From: Levilactobacillus wangkuiensis
Lineage (GTDB): Bacteria > Bacillota > Bacilli > Lactobacillales > Lactobacillaceae
Assembly: GCF_016861605.1 (NCBI RefSeq)
Contig: NZ_BOLM01000008.1
Coordinates: 1 to 64,000, forward strand
Reading direction: 5' to 3'
Length of the DNA: 64,000 bases
Both the position numbers and the translations under genes were made by a program. Below the pieces are notes generated by a model. It worked only from the letters and a program-made list of their open reading frames with translations. It was not told where the DNA came from and ran no database searches. Every line of letters starts with the position of its first letter. The first letter of the stretch is position 1. Positions 57,399 through 64,000 of this stretch are shown here, piece by piece.

Positions 57399-57927
57399 GC
57401 GTCTTGTTAGCTTCTGCGCGTTTGGCCGCTTGCCGAGCCTTCTTCGCCGCCTTCTGCCGCTTGCGGGCCGCCTGGAAGAAGCTGACCATTCGTTCACCAG
57501 CATCCTTGGCCAGTAACCCTTCATGGACCGTCACGGTGTGATTCAACCGCGTGTCCGTCAGCGTTTCGTAAAGACTGTCGACCGCGCCCGCCTTCGGATC
57601 ACGCGCGCCATAAAAGACTTCGGGAATCCGTGAATTAATAATCGCGCCACTACACATCAGACACGGTTCAATCGTCACGTAGAGCTGACAGTCTTCCAGC
57701 CGCCAACTCTTCAAGGTCCCACAGGCCTCTTCAATCGCGCGCACCTCGGCGTGCATCGTGGCATCGTTGCCATGCTCACGGAGGTTGTGCCCCCGCCCCA
57801 CGATGTGATCATCGTGCACAATGACGGCCCCAATCGGGACCTCGCCAATGATGGCGGCCTGATCCGCTTCAAAGAGGGCCTCTTCCATATAGTGACGTTG
57901 TAATCCGGTATAATTCTGGTCGCGCAC
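57376..57927 (-). CDS. tadA: tRNA-specific adenosine deaminase
   Basis: This 183-residue zinc enzyme converts A34 to inosine in tRNA-Arg(ACG). Catalytic His59-Ala-Glu61 and PCLMC (Cys89, Cys92) are all present. The last 35 residues are Lys/Ala/Arg-rich. The start is GTG 57927 with AGGAGGG six bases upstream. It shares the strand with ffs and contains the ffs promoter at its 3' end. Confidence 0.95.
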   Translation of the reverse strand: MRDQNYTGLQRHYMEEALFEADQAAIIGEVPIGAVIVHDDHIVGRGHNLREHGNDATMHAEVRAIEEACGTLKSWRLEDCQLYVTIEPCLMCSGAIINSRIPEVFYGARDPKAGAVDSLYETLTDTRLNHTVTVHEGLLAKDAGERMVSFFQAARKRQKAAKKARQAAKRAEANKTLDSKNKS

Positions 57928-57945
57928 GGGGACCCCTCCTTTCAG

Positions 57946-58554
57946 CTAATCGGTTGTCAGTGTGCTCTCCAAGATATAGTAGCCTTTATCCTTCTTAATG
58001 TTCGTACAGTTACCGAACGTTTCTTTCATGGTCTTCTCAGCCGATGGTGCGCCTTGCTTCTTCTGTAGAACCACGGTCAACGTCCCACCTGGGAGCAAAT
58101 GCTCCTTGGCCCCGGTCAGCATGGCCGTCACGACCTGTTTACCGGCACGCACGGGCGGGTTCGTAATGATAGCCGCGTAACGCTCCGTGACGTGGGTGTA
58201 GACGTCTGAGGTCTTGATTTCCACGTTTTCAATTTGATTGGCAACCGCGTTTTGCCGAGCCAAATCCAAGGCCAATTCATTCACGTCGACCATGGTGACC
58301 TGGCGATCAGGCCACTTCTTCGCCAGTGCCAGGCCGATTGGACCATAGCCCGTGCCGAGATCCAACCAAGGGCCAGCTGGCGTCTTGTCGGCGTTAAACG
58401 CGTTCAGCAAGGCTCGTGAGCCGTAGTCCACCCGGTTTTTAGAAAAAACACCGTTGTCGGTGGTAAACAACAATTCGTTGCCTAAGAGGGTAAACGGCCA
58501 ATGATGTTCCTCGTGTAAAACGTCTGGATTTTGTGTATAATAGTGATTAGTCAA
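57946..58554 (-). CDS. Class I SAM-dependent methyltransferase, RsmC-like (YbxB type)
   Basis: This 202-residue methyltransferase has VFSKNRVDYGSRALLNAF, the SAM motif DLGTGYGPIGLALAKK, and NPP(V)RAG, the motif of N-methyltransferases acting on guanine in rRNA. In B. subtilis the relative YbxB is annotated as a 16S rRNA methyltransferase. TTG 58554 is preferred, since AAAGGTGG sits eight bases ahead. GTG 58566 would overlap that ribosome site. It precedes tadA by 19 bases. Confidence 0.85.
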   Translation of the reverse strand: MTNHYYTQNPDVLHEEHHWPFTLLGNELLFTTDNGVFSKNRVDYGSRALLNAFNADKTPAGPWLDLGTGYGPIGLALAKKWPDRQVTMVDVNELALDLARQNAVANQIENVEIKTSDVYTHVTERYAAIITNPPVRAGKQVVTAMLTGAKEHLLPGGTLTVVLQKKQGAPSAEKTMKETFGNCTNIKKDKGYYILESTLTTD

Positions 58555-58629
58555 TTTCTCCGCCACCTTTACTGACTATTTTACCGTAGTTAGTCGTTGG
58601 TGGCTAATAAAAAAAGTTTATCAGGTCAG

Positions 58630-58677
58630 ACACTATATTTGGTAGTTATTGTATATTTCAACTACCAAATATAGTGT
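58630..58677 (+). promoter_or_regulatory. NrdR-type operator before nrdH
   Basis: Two 16-bp boxes, ACACTATATTTGGTAG (58630-58645) and CTACCAAATATAGTGT (58662-58677), are separated by 16 bp. Box size, ACACTATAT core and 32-bp centre spacing fit NrdR pairs. Together they form a perfect 19-bp inverted repeat (58629-58647 with 58660-58678) followed by TTTTTTG. TATAGT within box 2 is a candidate -10. Confidence 0.75.
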
Positions 58678-58753
58678 CTTTTTTGATTGTAATTTTCCAT
58701 ATCTGGTGTACACTGAACACATTGATAATGAATTTTACGAGGAAGTGTCGACC

Positions 58754-58981
58754 ATGAAAGTAACAGTCTATTCAAAGAACAATTGTATGCAGTGCAAGAT
58801 GACAAAGCGTTTTCTGAGCGAACATAACGTGGATTTTGAAGAACGCAATATTAACCAAAACCCCGAATATGTGACGTACCTCAAGGAGAAGGGCTTCCAA
58901 GCTGTTCCCGTCGTTGAAGCACCGGGCATGCCAGCCTTCTACGGCTTCCGTCCGGACCAATTAACGCAAATCGCGGGCTAA
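58754..58981 (+). CDS. nrdH: Glutaredoxin-like NrdH
   Basis: This 75-residue redoxin has the active site CMQC (Cys11 and Cys14) and the C-terminal FYGFRPDQL typical of NrdH. It reduces class Ib ribonucleotide reductase and accepts electrons from thioredoxin reductase (trxB, 9523-10458). ATG 58754 follows GAGGAAG. A longer frame from 58649 covers the operator and is not used. Confidence 0.95.
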   Translation: MKVTVYSKNNCMQCKMTKRFLSEHNVDFEERNINQNPEYVTYLKEKGFQAVPVVEAPGMPAFYGFRPDQLTQIAG

Positions 58982-59010
58982 GCCTTTTTTAGTTCGGCAC
59001 AAACCCGTCT

Positions 59011-59048
59011 TGGCGACGTCGTGTTTGTTCACGGTGTCGCCATTTTTG
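59011..59048 (+). terminator. Hairpin terminator between nrdH and nrdE
   Basis: TGGCGAC (59011-59017) and GTCGCCA (59035-59041) pair, with GTG/CAC inside, followed by TTTTTG. It would let nrdH be made in excess over nrdEF. Confidence 0.75.
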
Positions 59049-59090
59049 TTTGAATTTTACGCAAATTAAGAGAAGGAAGAGTTGATCAGT

Positions 59091-61256
59091 ATGCCTTTAA
59101 AAGACTTAACCGACGTGACGTATTACGACTTAAATAACGAAATCAACATCCCCGTCGACGGTCAAATTCCGTTGAACAAGGATCAAGAGGCTCTCCAAGC
59201 CTTTCTGAAGGAAAACGTGATTCCTAATACCAAAAAGTTTGCCACCTTACAGGACCGCTTTGATTTTTTGATTGCCAACAATTACGTGGAAGAAACCGTC
59301 ATCGCCGCCTATCCCATGAGCTTTATTGAAGACCTGTACGCCTACCTGCGCGCGCAGAATTTCCATTTCAAATCCTTCATGGCCGCTTATAAGTTCTACG
59401 CCCAATACGCCTTGAAGACGGATGACAACGACTACTACTTAGAAAACTTCATCGATCGGGTCGCCATGAACGCCCTGGACTTCGCCGATGGGGACCAACA
59501 ACTGGCGCATGACCTAGCGAATGAAATCATTCACCAGCGTTACCAACCGGCCACGCCTAGCTTCTTAAACGCTGGTCGTTCTCGCCGGGGCGAACTGGTT
59601 TCCTGCTTCCTGATTCAGTCAACCGATGACATGAACACGATTGGCCGAACTATCAACTCAGCCTTACAACTGTCTCGTATCGGTGGTGGGGTCGGCATTA
59701 GCCTCTCTAACCTGCGGGGGGCCGGTGATCCCATCAAGCACATCGAGGGCGCTGCGTCCGGGGTCGTGCCCGTCATGAAGTTACTCGAAGACAGTTTCTC
59801 CTACTCCAATCAACTAGGCCAACGTCAAGGTGCCGGGGTCGTTTACCTAAGCGTCTTCCATCCAGATATCGTGGCCTTCTTGAGCGCCAAGAAGGAAAAC
59901 GCCGACGAAAAGATTCGGTTGAAGACGTTATCCTTGGGTATCACCGTGCCCGATAAATTCTACGAACTCTGTGCGGCCGACGCCGATATGTATCTGTTCA
60001 GTCCCTACGACGTTGAACGGATCTACGGCAAACCCTTCTCCTACGTGGATATCACCCAGGAATACGACAACATGGTCGCTAACCCCGACATTCATAAGAA
60101 GAAACTAAAGGCGCGAGACTTGGAAACGGATATTGGCAAGCTCCAACAGGAATCCGGTTACCCCTACATCGTCAACATTGACACGGCTAACCGTGAGAAC
60201 CCGATTGACGGGCGCATCGTGATGAGTAATTTATGCTCAGAAATCATGCAGGTCCAAAAACCTTCCACAGTCAACAATCGCCAAGAATACAGCCAGTTGG
60301 GGACCGATATTTCCTGCAACCTGGGATCAACCAACATTGTGAACCTCATGGCTGCTCCCGACTTTGGCCATTCCGTCGAAACCATGGTCCGGGCTCTGAC
60401 CTTTGTCACCGACCACTCCGACATCGACGTGGTGCCTTCTATTCAAAAGGGCAATCAATTGGCCCATACGATTGGTTTGGGCGCCATGGGCCTCCACAGC
60501 TACTTTGCCAAGAACCACATGATGTACGGTTCCAAGGACAGCATCGACTTTACCAGCGTTTACTTCATGCTGCTGAACTACTGGACGTTAAAGGCTTCCA
60601 ACCAAATTGCCAAGGAACGCCACGAAACGTTCTACAACTTTGACAAGAGTGCCTACGCCGATGGCAGTTATTTTGACCGCTACACCACGACCGACTGGCG
60701 GCCAGCCAACGCGAAGGTTCAGGAGTTATTCGCCGACGTGTGGCTCCCCTCACCCGAGGACTGGGCAGCCCTGAAGACCGCGGTCATGCAGGATGGTCTG
60801 TACCATCAAAACCGAATGGCCGTTGCACCTAACGGGTCCATTTCCTACATCAACGATACGACTGCAAGCCTGCATCCCATCATCAATCGGATCGAAGAAC
60901 GCCAGGAAAAGACGATTGGGAAGATCTACTACCCAGCGCCATACCTCAGCAATGACACCATGCCGTACTACAAGTCCGCGTACGACACCGACATGCGCCG
61001 AGTCATTGACGTTTACGCTGCCGCTCAGAAACATGTGGATCAAGGGATGAGCCTGACACTGTTCATGCGTTCCACGATGCCAACTGGCCTGTACGAATGG
61101 AAGAATGGCCGGACGGATAAGATGACCACGCGGGATCTAAGTATTCTGCGGAACTACGCTTACCACAAGGGAATCAAGTCCCTCTACTACGTTCGGACCT
61201 TCACCGACGACAACAACGAAGTCGGCGCCAACCAGTGTGAAAGCTGTGTCATTTAG
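59091..61256 (+). CDS. nrdE: Class Ib ribonucleotide reductase, alpha subunit
   Basis: This 721-residue catalytic subunit reduces ribonucleoside diphosphates. It has a short N-terminal domain, ELVSCFLIQSTDDMNTIG with a redox Cys, SNLCSEIMQV with the radical Cys region, and a C-terminal NQCESCVI that exchanges with NrdH. ATG 59091 has AAGGAAG ten bases upstream. It is followed 59 bases later by nrdF. No nrdI is visible between nrdH and nrdE. Confidence 0.97.
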   Translation: MPLKDLTDVTYYDLNNEINIPVDGQIPLNKDQEALQAFLKENVIPNTKKFATLQDRFDFLIANNYVEETVIAAYPMSFIEDLYAYLRAQNFHFKSFMAAYKFYAQYALKTDDNDYYLENFIDRVAMNALDFADGDQQLAHDLANEIIHQRYQPATPSFLNAGRSRRGELVSCFLIQSTDDMNTIGRTINSALQLSRIGGGVGISLSNLRGAGDPIKHIEGAASGVVPVMKLLEDSFSYSNQLGQRQGAGVVYLSVFHPDIVAFLSAKKENADEKIRLKTLSLGITVPDKFYELCAADADMYLFSPYDVERIYGKPFSYVDITQEYDNMVANPDIHKKKLKARDLETDIGKLQQESGYPYIVNIDTANRENPIDGRIVMSNLCSEIMQVQKPSTVNNRQEYSQLGTDISCNLGSTNIVNLMAAPDFGHSVETMVRALTFVTDHSDIDVVPSIQKGNQLAHTIGLGAMGLHSYFAKNHMMYGSKDSIDFTSVYFMLLNYWTLKASNQIAKERHETFYNFDKSAYADGSYFDRYTTTDWRPANAKVQELFADVWLPSPEDWAALKTAVMQDGLYHQNRMAVAPNGSISYINDTTASLHPIINRIEERQEKTIGKIYYPAPYLSNDTMPYYKSAYDTDMRRVIDVYAAAQKHVDQGMSLTLFMRSTMPTGLYEWKNGRTDKMTTRDLSILRNYAYHKGIKSLYYVRTFTDDNNEVGANQCESCVI

Positions 61257-61315
61257 ACCGGCCCACCGACTTGTTTTGGGAACAAACAGACGCACACTAA
61301 AAGGAGTGCCCGCAC

Positions 61316-62311
61316 ATGGCAAGAACTGAAAATTATAACGCAATCAACTGGAACCAGGTCTCCGATGAGATCGACAAGGCCACCTGGGAAAAATTAACGG
61401 AACAATTCTGGTTAGACACCCGGATTCCCGTCTCCAATGACTTGGACGACTGGCGGACGTTAGACACCGACCACAAGTGGGTCGTGGGCCACGTCTTTGG
61501 GGGCTTGACCCTCTTGGACACCCTGCAGTCTCAGGACGGGATGGCAGCCCTCCGCCGCGATGTCCGGACGCCCCACGAAACGGCGGTTTTGAACAACATT
61601 CAATTCATGGAATCCGTTCACGCTAAGAGTTATTCAACGATTTTTTCCACGCTGAACACGCCGGACGAAATTGATGAAATTTTCCAATGGAGTGATTCGG
61701 AAGAATTTTTACAAAATAAAACCAAGCGCATCTATGACCTGTACCACGACGATGAGCATCCCCTGAAGAAAAAAATCTCCAGCGTGTTCTTGGAAACCTT
61801 CCTGTTCTACTCTGGCTTCTTCACCCCGCTCTACTACCTGGGGCACAACAAGCTGAACAATGTCGCCGAAATTATCAAATTGATTTTGCGGGACGAATCG
61901 GTTCACGGCACCTACATTGGCTACAAGTTCCAGTTGGGGATGAAAGAGCTGACCGACAATGAGCAGCAACAGATGAAGGACTGGATGTACGACTTCTTGT
62001 ACAAACTGTACGCCAACGAAGAACAATATACCCACACGTTATACGACCAAATCGGCTGGTCCGACAAGGTCTTGACCTTCATCCGCTACAACGCCAACAA
62101 GGCACTGATGAACCTCGGCCAGGATCCGCTCTTCCCCGACACGGCCGAAGACGTCGACCCCGTGGTCATGAACGGAATTTCTACGTCGACCGCCAATCAC
62201 GACTTCTTCTCCCAAGTCGGCAACGGCTACCTGTTAGGGAACGTTGAAGCCATGAGCAACGACGACTACAACATTGGCGAACCTGCCGACCCAGACGATT
62301 CTCAACATTAA
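61316..62311 (+). CDS. nrdF: Class Ib ribonucleotide reductase, beta subunit
   Basis: This 331-residue radical-generating subunit has metal ligands in the segments MESVHAKSYSTIF and LILRDESVHGTYIG, both complete. It forms the dimetal-tyrosyl cofactor used by NrdE. The nrdI flavodoxin that activates the manganese form is not encoded next to it in this window. A terminator follows. Confidence 0.97.
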   Translation: MARTENYNAINWNQVSDEIDKATWEKLTEQFWLDTRIPVSNDLDDWRTLDTDHKWVVGHVFGGLTLLDTLQSQDGMAALRRDVRTPHETAVLNNIQFMESVHAKSYSTIFSTLNTPDEIDEIFQWSDSEEFLQNKTKRIYDLYHDDEHPLKKKISSVFLETFLFYSGFFTPLYYLGHNKLNNVAEIIKLILRDESVHGTYIGYKFQLGMKELTDNEQQQMKDWMYDFLYKLYANEEQYTHTLYDQIGWSDKVLTFIRYNANKALMNLGQDPLFPDTAEDVDPVVMNGISTSTANHDFFSQVGNGYLLGNVEAMSNDDYNIGEPADPDDSQH

Positions 62312-62319
62312 ATTAACGC

Positions 62320-62369
62320 CGAAACAGGCAACGCACAGCCCTCAAGGGTTGGCGTTGCCTGTTTTTTTG
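62320..62369 (+). terminator. Terminator of nrdEF
   Basis: AAACAGGCAACGC and GCGTTGCCTGTTT form a 13-bp perfect stem followed by TTTTTG. The remaining 62370-62560 has no gene. Confidence 0.93.
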
Positions 62370-62561
62370 CGCTTGAATTTCAAGTAAATCATGACGATTT
62401 GACGACTTGGAAATAAATATTTCAATCACGTAAATAACGGTTTTTATACGAATTCACATCGGTCGCTTATGGTACACCCCCAGTTAATTTTATACCCGTT
62501 ATTTGCTTGTAATCTCGGTAGATTGGCGTAAGATTCAACCTAACCCGAAAAATGTGGGTAC

Positions 62562-62592
62562 CAAAAAGTCTGGCAATTTCTCACCAGACCTC
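62562..62592 (-). terminator. Terminator of the hydroxyacyl-CoA dehydrogenase gene
   Basis: GTCTGG and CCAGAC pair; on the minus strand TTTTTGG follows, just past the stop. Confidence 0.75.
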
Positions 62593-62601
62593 TGATAGTG
62601 A

Positions 62602-63513
62602 TTAAGCTTCACTGTCATCCTTTAAAAATTTCGCCGACGCAAAAGCCGGTGCCGGATAACTGTAAAATCCCTGATTACTTTCCTGACCCAGTTTATTTTG
62701 ATCAATCATTTCTGACTTGATTTTGTGGGCGACGTCAACCAGCGTGCCCTTTCCTGGCTCCGTGCTGGCCGCTAGCATGATGTTGTAAGCTGTCCGTAAC
62801 CCAATCTCATCCAGGATGCCAAAGGGTCCCATGGGCGCACCCGTGGCCACCATCCAGGCCCGGTCAATCGTTTGTGGATCAGCGACGCCATGGACCCATA
62901 AGACCAAGGCCGCATCGACGAAGGGAATCAAAATCGTATTGAGAATGTAGGCGGGCTGCTCCTTGTGTAGCTGAATAACGACCATCCCAATCTGCCGGGC
63001 GAACGCCACGACCTGTTGGTAGACCTCAGACGACGTGCCCCGGTGGCCCATGACCTCCGCCATGTTGTTTTCCCACACGTGATTGGCAAAATGTAGCGCC
63101 AAGAACTGGGCGGGCCGCCCGGTAATGGCTGCAAATTGACTGGGTACCATTGTTGAGGAGTTCGTCGCAAAGATGGTGCGGGCCGGCGCGACCTTGGCCA
63201 GTGCCGCATAAAATTCGTTCTTAATGGCCACAACTTCGGGCACCGCCTCAATCACCAGGTCCGCGTCCTCCACTGCCGTCTCCAGGTCGGTCGCAAAGGC
63301 CAATCGCTCATTTGTGTCATGAATCACGGCTGGCGTGGCATTCATTTCCTGGGCATAGGCCTGGTCCCAGGTGGCAATACGCCGCTTGGCCGCCGCGATA
63401 GCCGCTGCATTCAGATCATAGATGGTCACCTGAAACCCACTGTAGGCTGTTTGGTAGGCAATCTGACTGCCCAGGGTCCCACCACCGGCGACGACAATTC
63501 TTTTAAACGCCAT
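62602..63513 (-). CDS. 3-hydroxyacyl-CoA dehydrogenase-family oxidoreductase
   Basis: This 303-residue protein has the NAD-binding GGGTLGSQIA near residue 9, the IEAVPEVVAIKNEFY segment and the conserved NSSTMVPSQ catalytic region, with LALHFANHVW and GFYSYPAP at the end. Relatives reduce or oxidise 3-hydroxybutyryl-CoA. Lactobacilli usually lack beta-oxidation, so the substrate may differ. ATG 63513 has AGGAGG nine bases upstream. It stands alone. Confidence 0.85.
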   Translation of the reverse strand: MAFKRIVVAGGGTLGSQIAYQTAYSGFQVTIYDLNAAAIAAAKRRIATWDQAYAQEMNATPAVIHDTNERLAFATDLETAVEDADLVIEAVPEVVAIKNEFYAALAKVAPARTIFATNSSTMVPSQFAAITGRPAQFLALHFANHVWENNMAEVMGHRGTSSEVYQQVVAFARQIGMVVIQLHKEQPAYILNTILIPFVDAALVLWVHGVADPQTIDRAWMVATGAPMGPFGILDEIGLRTAYNIMLAASTEPGKGTLVDVAHKIKSEMIDQNKLGQESNQGFYSYPAPAFASAKFLKDDSEA

Positions 63514-63691
63514 ATTGTTCATCCTCCTTAACACCGACTCATTTCGATTACCCCTAGCTTACTCAGCGAGCCAGCCGGCGGCAATCAAAACTAAGGTGTT
63601 AAGGTCAGTCATTAACTAAGTGACTTTATTCGCCAGGTTGGAACCATTTTGCGGTATAATTATTTAGACTAAAAACTTTGGGGGTAATCCT

Positions 63692-64000
63692 ATGCCAACT
63701 ATTAAAAATGTGTGTGTCTTCTGTGGCTCCAACCACGGCTACAATCCGAATTTTCTAAAAGAAACCAATGCGCTGGGCCAATACTTGGCCGACAATCACC
63801 ACCCGCTGGTTTACGGTGGCGGTAAGGAAGGCCTCATGGGCGCCATTGCCACCGCCACCATGGACGCTGGCGGCGAGGTCATCGGGATCATCCCAACCTT
63901 TCTAAGCGAAATGGGCCTGGCCAAAACGGATATCACCACGCTGCTTGAGACCAGCACCATGGACGAACGCAAGGATGAAATGATGCGCCAATCCGATGCC
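63692..64000 (+). CDS. LOG family protein (TIGR00730), 5' part
   Basis: The first 103 residues, cut by the window edge, begin MPTIKNVCVFCGSNHGYNPN and contain YGGGKEGLMGAIATA. These are features of the lysine-decarboxylase-like (LOG) proteins, which cleave nucleoside monophosphates or make cytokinin-like products. The catalytic PGGxGTxEE lies beyond the edge. TATAAT at 63655-63660 is a plausible -10, and GGGGGT lies before ATG 63692. It is divergent from the dehydrogenase gene. Confidence 0.85.
   Translation, partial: MPTIKNVCVFCGSNHGYNPNFLKETNALGQYLADNHHPLVYGGGKEGLMGAIATATMDAGGEVIGIIPTFLSEMGLAKTDITTLLETSTMDERKDEMMRQSDA

Overview
The window looks like a chromosomal segment of a low-GC Gram-positive of the family Lactobacillaceae, with fairly GC-rich coding DNA. 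The basis is gene content and order: hprK-lgt-gpsA-galU-trxB; pst/phoU/phoPR followed by prfB-secA-hpf-comFC-comFA; tmk-darA-holB-yabA-rsmI; dnaX-ebfC-recR-yaaL; class Ib nrdHEF; a CIRCE-controlled groESL; Rex; and AGGAGG-type ribosome binding sites with frequent GTG and TTG starts. The genus cannot be fixed from the sequence alone. Nearly everything is housekeeping. There is no prophage, CRISPR array, rRNA or tRNA gene. The only insertion-sequence trace is a probable IS30-type end at the left edge.

Layout. 1-0.5 kb: IS remnant, terminator and a structured repeat. 0.5-15 kb (minus strand): CoA-disulfide-reductase/rhodanese fusion, DUF308 membrane protein, uvrB-uvrA with a LexA-like box, a GNAT/HD pair, then hprK-lgt-gpsA-galU-trxB and a pspC/holin-like pair. 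15.6-23 kb: complete phosphate regulon, phoP-phoR then pstS-pstC-pstA-pstB-pstB-phoU, with a four-repeat PhoP box. 23-32 kb: PDZ membrane protein, prfB with its programmed frameshift, secA, hpf, comFA-comFC. 32-40 kb: yvyE, tagO, an lrgAB-type operon with an elaborate leader, the K+ importer kimA, and groES-groEL. 41-49 kb: rex, an ABC-F ATPase, an SDR, a winged-helix protein, tsaB-rimI and tsaD. 49-58.6 kb: acyl-ACP thioesterase, the tmk-to-rsmI cluster, dnaX-ebfC-recR-yaaL, 4.5S SRP RNA, tadA and a methyltransferase. 58.6-64 kb: nrdH and nrdEF with an NrdR-type operator, a 3-hydroxyacyl-CoA dehydrogenase-like gene and the start of a LOG-family gene.

The most notable non-genic signal is a family of at least eight dispersed intergenic repeats of about 180-250 bp, in two subfamilies. 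Subfamily A lies at 15222-15398, 25523-25699, 44823-45000 and 56787-56965. Subfamily B lies at 313-515, 35528-35705, 45222-45414 and 53303-53551. Each copy can fold into one closing stem enclosing three hairpins. Sequences differ between copies but base pairing is kept by compensatory changes, and every copy keeps one unpaired A opposite A at the same place in the third hairpin. This looks like a selected RNA (or single-stranded DNA) structure that has multiplied in the genome. I do not recognise it as a named family.

Other regulatory observations: a cre site and a 13-bp inverted repeat in the lrgAB leader; a perfect 19-bp inverted repeat before nrdH that fits two NrdR boxes and also resembles a terminator; an internal terminator between nrdH and nrdEF; Rex-like half sites between rex and the ABC-F gene; and two c-di-AMP-linked proteins (KimA, DarA) in one window.
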